From Bradyrhizobium sp. CER78 (GTDB taxonomy: Bacteria; Pseudomonadota; Alphaproteobacteria; Rhizobiales; Xanthobacteraceae): a DNA stretch of 64,000 nt. The notes under the pieces are model-generated. The model had not been told where the DNA came from. It saw nothing but the letters and a program-made list of their open reading frames with translations, and made no database searches. The stretch covers positions 1 to 64,000 of the forward strand of contig NZ_JARVWP010000001.1 in NCBI RefSeq assembly GCF_029846235.1, read 5' to 3'. Position 1 is the first letter of the stretch. Each line of letters starts with the position of its first letter. Of this stretch, positions 33,469-42,553 are shown piece after piece. A program made the translations under genes and the position numbers.

Positions 33469-34602
33469 TTAGCCGGATTGCTGGATTGCATGCCACATTC
33501 GGCTACCTACGCTGCCGAATTGCAGGCAGTCGATATGCCGCACCACCTCCATCGCGAACGCCGGTGAGCTGCACATGTGAACATCGATCAGTGCATCGAC
33601 CATGGTGCGTCGGCCAGTCCACAGCTGCGCCATGATCCCATCCGCCGACGCACATGAGTCGATCGCGGCGACCTGACCGGATTCAAGCAGGGCCTCCGTG
33701 ATCTTGCTGATCAGCAGCGCCCCCGGGGAAAAGCGCGCATAGGACGCATCAAATGCGGTCTTCCACGTATAGGCTTTGCGACCGCTGTAGATCAGAACTT
33801 GCCCGGTGATCGCAACGCCATCGACGCACAACAAGGCGACCGAGGCGAGGTTGTGTGCAGCGAGGTTTTGGATCAGCCGGCGGGCAAACTGTGCATCGCC
33901 GGCGTCGCACAACAGCGCGGTACCTTGCTTGCCTTTCCAGCTCGCCGCCTCGAGCGCGAGAAAGACCTCGAACGCCGCTTCCGCTTCGGGGGCCGTCCGG
34001 CCGTTCACGATCTCCACCTGTCCTGTCGCAGACAGCCGATTCCAGTCCTGGCGCAGCTTCTTGCGGGTCGCACCCGATTTCTTGATCCCTGAGCACCGAT
34101 CGGCGAACGGGCGTTCGACGCGAACAAGCTCCCGGTGCTGACCCACGCCCTCGAGCTGGCGCAGCATCGCCGGATAGACAACCGGATCGGCTTCGAAAGA
34201 CCGCAACCGGATGATTTTGGGCAGGAGGATATCGTGCCTGATCACGTCAAAAAACGCGGCCATCACTTCGTCGGCACGGGCACGGTCGATCACAGCATTG
34301 GAGGTGGACGCGTAAATGGGGATGGCTTCCAGGAATGCGGGCGTCGCAGGCAAATTGCGCCTTTCGCAGAGGGCCCAAAAGCCAACCGGACAGCGAGGGT
34401 TCACCCCCTCGTCCCACGCGATCAGGACGTGGATGTCGGCAAATCCGGTATCGGCGGCGGCAAGCAACGCCGCAGGATGCATGAATGCATTGCCATCGAC
34501 GCGCGCAATCAACTCGTCCCACGGCCCAACGAGTTCGGCGCTCGGTGAGCACCGATACGCGGAAATCGATCCATGTCTTGACGGCTGCCAGCCCACATTC
34601 AT
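33469..34602 (-). CDS. CelD/BioF2-like GNAT-fold protein
   Basis: The 377-residue product has two halves, with an acetyltransferase-6 (BioF2-like, GNAT-fold) domain in the C-terminal two thirds. Visible are KKSGATRKKLRQDWNRLSATG, the ALEAASWKGKQGTALL segment and GQVLIYSGRKAYTWKTAFDASYARFSPGALL. This is the pattern of CelD-type proteins found in cellulose and exopolysaccharide loci, where they may acylate sugars or transfer an aminoacyl group. The acyl donor and acceptor are unknown. It is divergent from the GINT1-like gene. A related protein is encoded at the other end of the locus. Confidence 0.75.
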   Translation of the reverse strand: MNVGWQPSRHGSISAYRCSPSAELVGPWDELIARVDGNAFMHPAALLAAADTGFADIHVLIAWDEGVNPRCPVGFWALCERRNLPATPAFLEAIPIYASTSNAVIDRARADEVMAAFFDVIRHDILLPKIIRLRSFEADPVVYPAMLRQLEGVGQHRELVRVERPFADRCSGIKKSGATRKKLRQDWNRLSATGQVEIVNGRTAPEAEAAFEVFLALEAASWKGKQGTALLCDAGDAQFARRLIQNLAAHNLASVALLCVDGVAITGQVLIYSGRKAYTWKTAFDASYARFSPGALLISKITEALLESGQVAAIDSCASADGIMAQLWTGRRTMVDALIDVHMCSSPAFAMEVVRHIDCLQFGSVGSRMWHAIQQSG

Positions 34603-34801
34603 GCGCCCAAATGACCTTCCTGACCGGCCAGGCGCAACCTCCCCGAGGGATTACCCCGCCTGACATCACACATCCGGGCGCTGTTTGGGCATAGTTTTGC
34701 GGCCGATCGCCATGGCGTGGCCACGTGCCGACGGATCGATCGGCGCTGCCTTCCCGCAAAGCCCCGCGGTCACGGCGGGCAACGAACTGAACGGGGCGTG
34801 A

Positions 34802-36352
34802 ATGCGCGTTTGCCTGCATCTTGATCCGTCGCGGCTGCTGCGCTGGCATCTATGGCTGGCGGAGGCGCTTGCCGAAGTGCCCGGCAACGACGTCTCCTGC
34901 ACGTTCGGGTCCGATCGCCACCCGATGCCGCCGATTTGCCGCTTGCTGCTCGAACTCGAGCGGCTGGTCTACGGCGTTCGCGGAGATGGCGCCACCGATT
35001 CCATCCCGGCCGCGCTCCGGGCACTGGCGCCCTCGTCCACCACGCCGGATGTTGTCATCAATCTCAGCGGCGAGAAACCAGTCACCAATGCACGGCGCGT
35101 GCTCACACCACATTTCAACGGAAGCCCCGGCGAAATCGGAGCGATGGTTGCGCTGGCGAACGGCGAGGATCTGCTTGTCGAACTGCACGATACAACGTGC
35201 CCCTGGAGCCCGTGGGTCGCCCGCCCCGCCAGCGCAGACCGCGACGTGCTCGCGGTGACCCTTGATGGCACCCTCTCATGCGCCGTCCTCTTGATCCTCA
35301 AGGCCGTGCGCGGGGACAAGCGGTCAGTTGCATCCGAGGCCGCCCGTCCACGGACAAGCGGGCTTCACGGCGGCCCTGCGGCCCTCAAATGGGCCAGTGG
35401 CACGATCGCATCGAAGGCCGCCCGTCTCCTGAATATCATTGCGAAAGGCGGCCGGATGTGGGGCGTCGGCTGGCGCCTCGACGAAGGGAAAAGCCTGCTC
35501 GACAGGGGCAAAGCCGTCTTCAAGATGCTCGCTGCGGATGCCGACAACTATCTGGCCGACCCGTTTCCGTTCAACCATCGAGGGCAGACGTTCATCTTTG
35601 TCGAGCAGTACTCCTACAGGAAAAAGCGCGGATGCATTGCCGTCGTCACGGCAAACCGCGACGGCACTGCGGGCGAGCCGCGGATCGTCCTGGAGGAAGC
35701 GCACCATCTCTCCTATCCCTTTGTGTTCGAACATGACGGACAGATCTGGATGATCCCGGAATCCGGGGCGGCGAGAAATGTCAGCCTCTATCGTGCAATC
35801 GAATTCCCCTACCGTTGGGCCCGGGAAGCGTGCCTGATCGACCGCGTCGAGGCCTACGACTGCACGCCATTGTTTCGCGACGGCCAGCCGTGGTTCTTCG
35901 TCAGCCCCAGACGGTGGCGATCCTCGTCATGGGACATCCTCGACATCTACCGCGCGGAAAGCCTGACCGGGGCCTGGGTCCCCCATGCCGCAAACCCCAT
36001 CCTGATCGACGCCTCGCTCAGTCGTCCTGCAGGCGCCTTCATCGAGCACCGCGGGCAGATCCTGCGCCCGGTCCAGAATTGCTCGCGCGGTTACGGCGAT
36101 GCGGTAACGCTCTGCCGGATCGATGCGCTCGGGCCTTCGGAATTCGCCCAAGCCCCGGTCGGTGTCATTCGAGCCACAGGCTTCGGCTGCCACACCTACA
36201 ACCGCGGGTCCGGCCTTGAGGTGATCGACGTGTTCGGTCGCGTCGGGCAATTGCGAGAGGTCACGGCCACCTATGAGCCGTTCTCGGCTGCGGTTTCAGC
36301 CTCTGTCGAACGGCAACCCGCCTGGTCTTCGGTATCGGCCGGTTTCGGCTAG
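34802..36352 (+). CDS. GINT1-like (glucosamine inositolphosphorylceramide transferase N-domain) protein
   Basis: The 516-residue product has an N-terminal formyltransferase-like half (1-200, CLHLDPSRLLRWHLWLAEAL). Its C-terminal five-bladed-propeller-like half contains ADPFPFNHRGQTFIFVEQYSY, HHLSYPFVFEHDGQIWMIPES and the repeated DGQPWFFVSPRRW. The second half resembles the N-terminal domain of plant GINT1, a glycosyltransferase acting on inositol phosphorylceramide, and its bacterial relatives in polysaccharide loci. The bacterial role is not established. It starts the plus-strand part of the polysaccharide locus and faces the GNAT gene across a 199-nt divergent region. Confidence 0.7.
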   Translation: MRVCLHLDPSRLLRWHLWLAEALAEVPGNDVSCTFGSDRHPMPPICRLLLELERLVYGVRGDGATDSIPAALRALAPSSTTPDVVINLSGEKPVTNARRVLTPHFNGSPGEIGAMVALANGEDLLVELHDTTCPWSPWVARPASADRDVLAVTLDGTLSCAVLLILKAVRGDKRSVASEAARPRTSGLHGGPAALKWASGTIASKAARLLNIIAKGGRMWGVGWRLDEGKSLLDRGKAVFKMLAADADNYLADPFPFNHRGQTFIFVEQYSYRKKRGCIAVVTANRDGTAGEPRIVLEEAHHLSYPFVFEHDGQIWMIPESGAARNVSLYRAIEFPYRWAREACLIDRVEAYDCTPLFRDGQPWFFVSPRRWRSSSWDILDIYRAESLTGAWVPHAANPILIDASLSRPAGAFIEHRGQILRPVQNCSRGYGDAVTLCRIDALGPSEFAQAPVGVIRATGFGCHTYNRGSGLEVIDVFGRVGQLREVTATYEPFSAAVSASVERQPAWSSVSAGFG

Positions 36353-36586
36353 ACGGAAATCATTGCAGGGCTGCGTCGGTGATGCGGAGACATTTCCGCG
36401 AAGGCACAAGACGAATAACTACAAAGAGCTAATCATCTATCGCGCTTCCACTGCGAAGCGGCATCAGCAATCCTCCTCGTCTCAGGCTAGCTGGAAGAGG
36501 GCCGCCCGGAGAGAGTTTAGCGTGTTTATCTCCCGATCTCTTTTTAGTTGCGTCTTGATTTTTGTTCACGTGCGGGAGGTGCGCAT
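36353..36586. promoter_or_regulatory. Upstream region of the FAD-oxidoreductase-to-flippase gene run
   Basis: This 234-nt gap precedes a tightly packed run of seven plus-strand genes (36587-45156). It is AT-richer than the genes, with CTCTTTTTAGTTGCG near 36540, and ends in a GGGAGG ribosome binding site 8 nt before the ATG. It should carry the promoter of the run, but no hexamer pair is convincing. Confidence 0.4.
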
Positions 36587-37837
36587 ATGGGCCGATCGAG
36601 CACATCCGTGGATGTGGCCGTCATAGGAGCCGGCCCCTACGGCTTGTCGCTTGCCGCGCATTTGCGCGCACGCGGTGTGGAGCACCGGATCTTCGGTGAG
36701 CCGATGGGCCCCTGGAAGCACAACATGCCCCGCGGCATGCTGCTGAAATCCTATCCCTGGGCAACGTGTCTCTCCGATCCCGCGTCGGAATTCACCGTGA
36801 AGTCGTTCTGCACCGAACGCGCCCTGCCCTATCATGACGCGCTGACACCGTTGACGCTCGAGCGGTTCATCGAGTACGCCGAAGCCTTCCGTATGCGGTA
36901 CGTGCCGGCGGTGGAGAGCAAGGCACTCACCGCGTTGGAGGCCGCAGGCGACGGCCTTCGTGCCAGCTTTGACGACGGCGAGACGGTCAACGCGCGGCGC
37001 GTCGTGGTTGCAGTCGGCCTGCATCCGTTCAAGCGCCTGCCGCAGGACGTCGCGCATTTCCCTGCCGAGCTGTGCTCGCACAGCGGCGACTATGGCCCGC
37101 TCGACCCATTGGACGGAAAGGACGTTATCGTGGTCGGATCCGGATCGTCGGCGACGGACCTGGCCGCGCTGCTCCACGAACGCGGAATCTCGGTTTCACT
37201 CGTTGCGCGCGCACAGCAGCTGCGTTTCGCCAACCGGCCCCGCAATCGCTCTTCCATCGAGCGGGTGGTCGCGCCGTTGAGCGGTATCGGCCCGGGCTGG
37301 GCGCTCTCGGCCTGCGCGAAGTATCCTCAGCTCATCCAGCTGCTGCCGGAGGAGCGTCGCATCCAGCTCGCCAATCCCAAGGCGCTGGGGCCCCTGGGCG
37401 GTGCCTTCGTGAAGGACCGCGTCGTCGGAAAGGTGCCCATGTGGCTCGGCACCTCGATCCAAGGCATCGAGATCCGCAACGGCAAGGTGCAGCTCAACGT
37501 GGTCAACGCCGGCCGGCCTGCGCTGCAGACCGACCATGTGATCTTCGCGACCGGATACAAGACCGACCTAAGCCGGCTGAGCTTTCTGAACCAAACGCTG
37601 CTGCGCCGCATCCGCCAGGTCGAGGGGGCGCCGCAGCTTTCATCGCATTACGAGACCTCGGTCCCGGGCCTGCATTTTATCGGTCCCGCCGCGGCAAACA
37701 GCTTCGGCCCGGTGTGTCGGTTCGTCTACGGGACCTATCACCCCGCTCGGGCTCTCGCACAATACTTGTCAAGCATACTTGTACGCGCGCGACCTGCGCT
37801 CCAGGTCCGGCCTTTTGATCGCACGGTGTTGCCATGA
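36587..37837 (+). CDS. FAD-dependent NAD(P)-binding oxidoreductase
   Basis: The 416-residue product has two Rossmann signatures. VAVIGAGPYGLSLAAHLRARG (residues 10-30) binds FAD and VIVVGSGSSATDLAALL (~180) binds NAD(P)H. A conserved GPWKHNMPRGMLLKS segment and a C-terminal FATGYKTDLSRL match flavin monooxygenase or ornithine-hydroxylase-like proteins. In polysaccharide loci such proteins may oxidise a sugar or a side group, but the substrate is not identifiable. The ATG at 36587 has a GGGAGG ribosome binding site. Its stop overlaps the GT2 start (ATGA), the first coupling in a seven-gene run. Confidence 0.8.
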   Translation: MGRSSTSVDVAVIGAGPYGLSLAAHLRARGVEHRIFGEPMGPWKHNMPRGMLLKSYPWATCLSDPASEFTVKSFCTERALPYHDALTPLTLERFIEYAEAFRMRYVPAVESKALTALEAAGDGLRASFDDGETVNARRVVVAVGLHPFKRLPQDVAHFPAELCSHSGDYGPLDPLDGKDVIVVGSGSSATDLAALLHERGISVSLVARAQQLRFANRPRNRSSIERVVAPLSGIGPGWALSACAKYPQLIQLLPEERRIQLANPKALGPLGGAFVKDRVVGKVPMWLGTSIQGIEIRNGKVQLNVVNAGRPALQTDHVIFATGYKTDLSRLSFLNQTLLRRIRQVEGAPQLSSHYETSVPGLHFIGPAAANSFGPVCRFVYGTYHPARALAQYLSSILVRARPALQVRPFDRTVLP

Positions 37838-38625
37838 ACGCTCCTGTCGCCAATAGCCTGTCCTACATCAGCAAAGTACCAGCACCAGACGCGATCAATC
37901 TCGCGCTAGGACGGCCGCTGATGATGCCGCGCGTGAGCTTCGTCGTCCCGACCCTCAATGAAGCCAAGAACCTCCCCTGGCTGCTGCCGCGCATCCCGAC
38001 ATGGGCGCATGAAGTCATCATCGTGGACGGACGTTCGACAGACGACACGGTCGCCGTAGCGCGCGGCCTGCGCGAGGACGTGAAGGTCGTGATGGAGCCG
38101 CGCCGCGGCAAGGGCGCCGCGCTGCAGGCCGGATTCCGCGCCGCCACCGGCGATATCATCGTCATGATCGACGCCGACGGCTCGATGGTCCCCGAGGAAG
38201 CGATCGTCTTTGTCGGCGCGCTGATCGCCGGCGCCGATCTGGTCAAGGGCTCGCGCTTCCTCCAGGGCGCAGGGACCGACGACATGTCGACGTTCCGGAT
38301 GCTGGGCAATTGGGGGCTCACCATGATGGTGCGCATGCTCTATGGCGGCTCGTTCTCCGACCTGTGCTACGGATACATGGCATTCTGGACCAAGCACGTC
38401 CCCACCCTCAATTGCGACTGCGACGGCTTCGAGATCGAGACCCTCATCAATGTGCGGGCTCTGAAGAATGAGCTGAACATCGTCGAAGTCGCGAGCTTCG
38501 AAGCTCCGCGTATCAGCGGCTTGAGCAATCTGCGCGCCATTCCCGACGGCTGGCGCGTCCTCAAGACGATCCTGCGCGAGAAGGTGCGTTCTCCGGTTTC
38601 GCTCGTCGCCTATGGTTATCCATAG
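37834..38625 (+). CDS. Family 2 glycosyltransferase, DPM1-like
   Basis: The 263-residue product is a compact GT2 enzyme: VSFVVPTLNEAKNLPWLL, EVIIVDGRSTDDTVAVARG, GKGAALQAGFRAATGDIIVMIDADGSM (with the DxD metal site) and a late CYGYMAFW. It lacks long membrane helices. It is like dolichol-phosphate-mannose synthases and bacterial enzymes that charge a polyprenyl phosphate with a sugar. The product could be the donor for the GT-C-like membrane protein encoded two genes downstream. Another possibility is a repeat-unit glycosyltransferase. It overlaps the FAD gene by 4 nt. Confidence 0.87.
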   Translation: MNAPVANSLSYISKVPAPDAINLALGRPLMMPRVSFVVPTLNEAKNLPWLLPRIPTWAHEVIIVDGRSTDDTVAVARGLREDVKVVMEPRRGKGAALQAGFRAATGDIIVMIDADGSMVPEEAIVFVGALIAGADLVKGSRFLQGAGTDDMSTFRMLGNWGLTMMVRMLYGGSFSDLCYGYMAFWTKHVPTLNCDCDGFEIETLINVRALKNELNIVEVASFEAPRISGLSNLRAIPDGWRVLKTILREKVRSPVSLVAYGYP

Positions 38626-38671
38626 CCGGTACGAGCGGGACGCAAGTCCACGATGACGGTGGGTGAGCCGC

Positions 38672-39826
38672 ATGCGTATCCTGATGGTTGCCGCCCGCTG
38701 CTACCCGTTCGTCGGCGGTATCGAAACCCACATCCAGGAGGTGGGTCCCCGTCTTGTGGCGCGTGGCTACTCGGTCGACGTGCTCACGACCGATCCTTCG
38801 GGAAAGCTGCCGGTTGAAGAGAACGTCCGCGGCATGTGCGTGCGGCGCGTGCCGGCCTGGCCAAGGGAGTTGGATCTCTATGTTGCACCACAAGTCTATT
38901 CCGCGATCCGGCGCGGATCCTGGGACCTGATCCACTTCCAAGGCTACAACACTTTCGTGAGTCCGATCGGCCTGCTCGCGGCCGTCCGCACCGGCGTCCC
39001 GTTCGTCCTGACCTTCCACAGCGGCGGGCATTCCTCGCGGTTGCGGAATGCCGTGCGCAGCACACAGCGCGCGCTGCTCCGCCCGCTGGTGGCGAAAGCC
39101 GCACGGCTGATCGGCGTCTCCGAATTCGAGGCCAGCTTCTTCAGCACGAAGATGGGCATCCCTCGGGAACGATTTGTGGTGGTCCCGAATGGCGCCGCGA
39201 TGCCGGCCGCCAGCCCCGGCGTCAAGGTCGATCCGTGCCTGATCGTCTCGAGCGGCAGACTGGAGCGTTACAAGGGCCATCACCGCCTGATCGCGGCGAT
39301 GCCGGGCTTGAGCCGCAGGATGCCGAATGCGCGCCTGCACATCGTCGGAACGGGGCCTTACGAGGGCGAACTGCGCCGTCTCGTCAGTGCGCTCAGTCTT
39401 GAGGATCGGGTCACCATTGCGGGCATCCCGGGCTCCGAGCGGCAGAGAATGGCCGACCTGCTGGCGAGCGCCGGCCTGTTCGTGCTGCTGAGCGACTACG
39501 AGGCTCATCCCGTTGCCGTGATGGAGGCGCTGTCGCTGCGCCGGCCGGTCCTTGTCAGCGACACGTCGGGACTGCGGGAGCTCGCAACCAACGGCCTGTG
39601 CCGCGCGCTTCCGCGTGACGCGGGTCCGGATGAGATCGCTGGCGCGATGGCCGAAGAGCTCGAGGCACAGCGAGAAATCCCCGATCTGGCCTTGCCGGAT
39701 TGGGACGCCTGCGCAGAGGCGCTGAGTGACGTTTATCGTGACGTGGCGGGCAACCCGTCGACGGTCAGTTTCCCGCACGACGGCGCGCTGGGCTTGCGAT
39801 CCGCCATGAGGGCACGCGGCGGATGA
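38672..39826 (+). CDS. Family 4 glycosyltransferase
   Basis: The 384-residue product has the GT-B fold order of GT4. The acceptor-side N-terminus is MRILMVAARCYPFVGGIETHIQEV, then the donor side has LIVSSGRLERYKGHHRLIAAM and the E-x7-E-type motif in LLSDYEAHPVAVMEALSLRRPVLVSD. It adds a sugar with retention of configuration to a lipid-linked intermediate. A GTG three codons upstream (38663) could also start it, but the ATG at 38672 fits the family. Its end overlaps the next gene by 4 nt. Confidence 0.88.
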   Translation: MRILMVAARCYPFVGGIETHIQEVGPRLVARGYSVDVLTTDPSGKLPVEENVRGMCVRRVPAWPRELDLYVAPQVYSAIRRGSWDLIHFQGYNTFVSPIGLLAAVRTGVPFVLTFHSGGHSSRLRNAVRSTQRALLRPLVAKAARLIGVSEFEASFFSTKMGIPRERFVVVPNGAAMPAASPGVKVDPCLIVSSGRLERYKGHHRLIAAMPGLSRRMPNARLHIVGTGPYEGELRRLVSALSLEDRVTIAGIPGSERQRMADLLASAGLFVLLSDYEAHPVAVMEALSLRRPVLVSDTSGLRELATNGLCRALPRDAGPDEIAGAMAEELEAQREIPDLALPDWDACAEALSDVYRDVAGNPSTVSFPHDGALGLRSAMRARGG

Positions 39827-41793
39827 TACGGGCCTATTTCAACGCCGAAACCGCGATCGCGCCGGCGCGAGCCTGGATGCATTCCATCCTTGGCATTATC
39901 GGCCCTGACCTGCGCGGTGGCGACACCGAGACAGCGCCGGATTCCGCGAACTCGAATTGGATTGCGGCGCTGTGCCTGGTCGTCGCCGTGGCCCTGCTGC
40001 TGGTTGCGGCCGGACAGGGAGCCGGTCGTCGCGGCAATGACGTGGCGCCGCTGCTGTTCTGGTCCGGTACCCTGCTTGTGGTCGTTCCGACCAGCCTTCG
40101 CATCGCTTGGCCGAGTGTGGCCCGGGGCGAGCGTCTCTTCCTCCTGGTTCTCCTTGCCGTTGCCCTGTTCTTCCACAAGACCATGTATTCGCCGACGGGT
40201 TTCGCGCACCATGACGAATACCTGCATTGGATCGCGGCTGAAGATCTGACGACCGCCCGCCGGCTCTTCCTGTCCAATCCGCTCTTGCCGATCGCTTCGG
40301 CGTATCCCGCACTCGAGATCGTGACGACGGCAATCACGAATCTCACCGGCTTGCCTCTATTTGCGACTGCGACCCTCCTGTTGGCAGTCCTGAAAGGTAC
40401 CCTCATCACCGCCCTGTTTCTGTTCTACGAGAGGATTACGGGGTCTGCGCGCATCGCGGCCATCGCCTGCCTGACCTACATGGGTTGCTCGACCTTCGTG
40501 GTGTTCGAGTCGATCTTCTCCTACGAGAGCATCGCCTTCGTGCTGTGCATCTTGATTCTCGCGGTCGAGGCTGCATCGAAGGATCTCGTCGGGCGATCAA
40601 GGTTGAGCGCACTCGTTCTGATCGCACTGCTCGTGGCGAGCCTTGCGGTCGCACATCACCTTACGGCAGCCTTTGTCGCCTTCTACCTTGGCATGCTGGC
40701 GGCCTTGGAGGCCTCGCGGCGAGACGTCTCGCTCCGGGTCCAGGCCAGGATCGCCATGGGCGCCACCGCGGTACTTGCCGTCGTCATCCCGCTGCTATGG
40801 GTGCTGGCGCACGGCAATCCTTTCACCGGTTACATCGGCCCCGTGGTCGAAACCGGGTTCAAGGCGCTGCTGGCGAAGATCACAGGCACCAGCACCCCAC
40901 AATCAGAGCACGTCAGCCCGCCGTCCCAGCCCGTCTTGGTGCGCCTGACCACCTTGCTCGCTATCCTGCTCATTTCTGTCGGGCTGGCGACGGGCTTCTT
41001 TCGATCGCTGGCCATGACAGCACCGGCCAACCTGCGGTCAGGCTGGCGTCCGATTCAAGCCATCCTCAAACGACGCTGGCGCGACAGCCGCGTCGTGCTG
41101 CTCACCTTGCTGGCCTGCGGCTTTCCTATCTCGGTTGCATTCCGCTTGACCGTGAACGGGTGGCAAATCGGCAACCGGATGGGAACGTTCGTCTTCATCG
41201 GCGTCGGATTGGTCGTTGCAGTCGGTATCATCCATTTCTGGCAGGGCCGCGCGGCACGCGGATGGCGCCGGATCGTACCGCCCGCAGCGATCTCGGTCAT
41301 CGTCATGGGCGGGGTCACGGCGGGCTCACTCGAACCGATCCGTGGACCTTACAAGGTGGCATCGGATGCGCAGTCAATCGAGCGCATGGGAATCGAGACG
41401 TCGCTCTGGGCCAAGGAATGGCTTGGGCCAGGCAATCGCTTCACCAGCGATCGGGTCAATCGTCTGCTGCTTGCAAGCTACGGCCGGCAGGACGTGAGAA
41501 CCAAGATCAACCCGGCCATCTACGCTGCTCGCGTGTTCAGGCGTGACAAACTCGGACCAGACGATTTCTACGCTCTCGCCAGGAGCGACCTTGATTTCCT
41601 GCTGGCGGATCTCCGTCTGACCACTGCGCCGCCAGTCCTTGGTTTCTACTTCGAGCCATGGGAACCGCAACAGGGAACGCAGCTCTCGGCCGACGAGCTG
41701 CTGAAGTTCAATGACGTCAAAGGTGTCACCCGCACTTTCGACAACGGCTATCTCATCATCTATGATTTGAGAGGACTGCATGGCGAGCCCTGA
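39823..41793 (+). CDS. Multi-spanning GT-C-like membrane protein
   Basis: The 656-residue product has about 12-13 hydrophobic segments between residues 45 and 500. The first extracytoplasmic loop contains FAHHDEYLHWIAAEDL, with an acidic pair (Asp-Glu) like the catalytic loop of GT-C glycosyltransferases. The C-terminal ~150 residues are soluble. GT-C enzymes use polyprenyl-phosphate sugars and act on the periplasmic side. A Wzy-like polymerase is the main alternative, and no separate Wzy is visible in the locus. The start overlaps the GT4 gene by 4 nt and its end overlaps the next gene by 14 nt. Confidence 0.65.
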   Translation: MIRAYFNAETAIAPARAWMHSILGIIGPDLRGGDTETAPDSANSNWIAALCLVVAVALLLVAAGQGAGRRGNDVAPLLFWSGTLLVVVPTSLRIAWPSVARGERLFLLVLLAVALFFHKTMYSPTGFAHHDEYLHWIAAEDLTTARRLFLSNPLLPIASAYPALEIVTTAITNLTGLPLFATATLLLAVLKGTLITALFLFYERITGSARIAAIACLTYMGCSTFVVFESIFSYESIAFVLCILILAVEAASKDLVGRSRLSALVLIALLVASLAVAHHLTAAFVAFYLGMLAALEASRRDVSLRVQARIAMGATAVLAVVIPLLWVLAHGNPFTGYIGPVVETGFKALLAKITGTSTPQSEHVSPPSQPVLVRLTTLLAILLISVGLATGFFRSLAMTAPANLRSGWRPIQAILKRRWRDSRVVLLTLLACGFPISVAFRLTVNGWQIGNRMGTFVFIGVGLVVAVGIIHFWQGRAARGWRRIVPPAAISVIVMGGVTAGSLEPIRGPYKVASDAQSIERMGIETSLWAKEWLGPGNRFTSDRVNRLLLASYGRQDVRTKINPAIYAARVFRRDKLGPDDFYALARSDLDFLLADLRLTTAPPVLGFYFEPWEPQQGTQLSADELLKFNDVKGVTRTFDNGYLIIYDLRGLHGEP

Positions 41794-42538
41794 CAAGCGG
41801 GACCTGCTCGGCGCCTGCATATGGGCAGGAGCGATCGTGGCTGCAGTTGCGGTCAGCGACAGCATGCTGCTGCGGGTCATCCTGGGCGTGCCCATGGTCC
41901 TCCTTATCTCCGGCCATGCGGTGTTGCGCGCGATCGGCGTAAGGACCGCGTCGCTGACGGAACACATCGTCTGTTCGATTGGCGTGAGCCTCGCTGTCAC
42001 CATCGCCGGAGGCTTTGTGCTGGATGCCATCGGATTGCTCGTGCCGGTTGGCTGGGCATTCTGGTACCTGGCGGCGACCACAGCCGCGATGCTGCTCGCT
42101 CCCAGCGACAGCAACGTCTCGATCCCGAGAGCCTGGCCGGGTCCGCTGCGAATGCAGCGCCGGCAGGCCACGGCGGTCGCGTTGGCGATGCTCGTGACGA
42201 CGGGAGCTTATGCGCTCGCGATCCACGATCAGGCGGTCGAGCGGCAGTTCAACTACACCGAATTCTGGATGCTGCCCCCGGCCAAGGGCGATCCGGGCCA
42301 ACTCGTCATTGGCGTACGCAGCGCAGAAGCCCAGGCGCAGCAATACGACCTGGAAGTCACCCTCGAGGGGAAACCGATCGCGGTCATCCGCTCGCTGACG
42401 ATTGCGCCAGGCGACACCTGGGTGCGGAAGGTCCCTGTGCCCATCCTGGCGGTCCAGCAGAAGGCCGAGGCCCGGCTCTACCGGCCGGCCGACGACAAGC
42501 TCTATCGCAGGGTCTCGGCGCTGGTGCCGGGTAGCTGA
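41780..42538 (+). CDS. Membrane protein partner in the polysaccharide locus
   Basis: The 252-residue product has four or five transmembrane segments (about 10-28, 31-47, 62-84, 87-102 and 130-146). A soluble C-terminal domain with beta-sandwich character follows (FNYTEFWMLPPAKGDPGQLVIGV, later LEVTLEGKPIAVIRSLTIAPGDTWV). The arrangement resembles DUF1616-type proteins that sit next to glycosyltransferase membrane proteins. It starts inside the end of the GT-C-like gene, so the two are likely made together and may form a complex. Function is unknown. Confidence 0.6.
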   Translation: MASPDKRDLLGACIWAGAIVAAVAVSDSMLLRVILGVPMVLLISGHAVLRAIGVRTASLTEHIVCSIGVSLAVTIAGGFVLDAIGLLVPVGWAFWYLAATTAAMLLAPSDSNVSIPRAWPGPLRMQRRQATAVALAMLVTTGAYALAIHDQAVERQFNYTEFWMLPPAKGDPGQLVIGVRSAEAQAQQYDLEVTLEGKPIAVIRSLTIAPGDTWVRKVPVPILAVQQKAEARLYRPADDKLYRRVSALVPGS

Positions 42539-42553
42539 GACGGAGGCTCGGCG

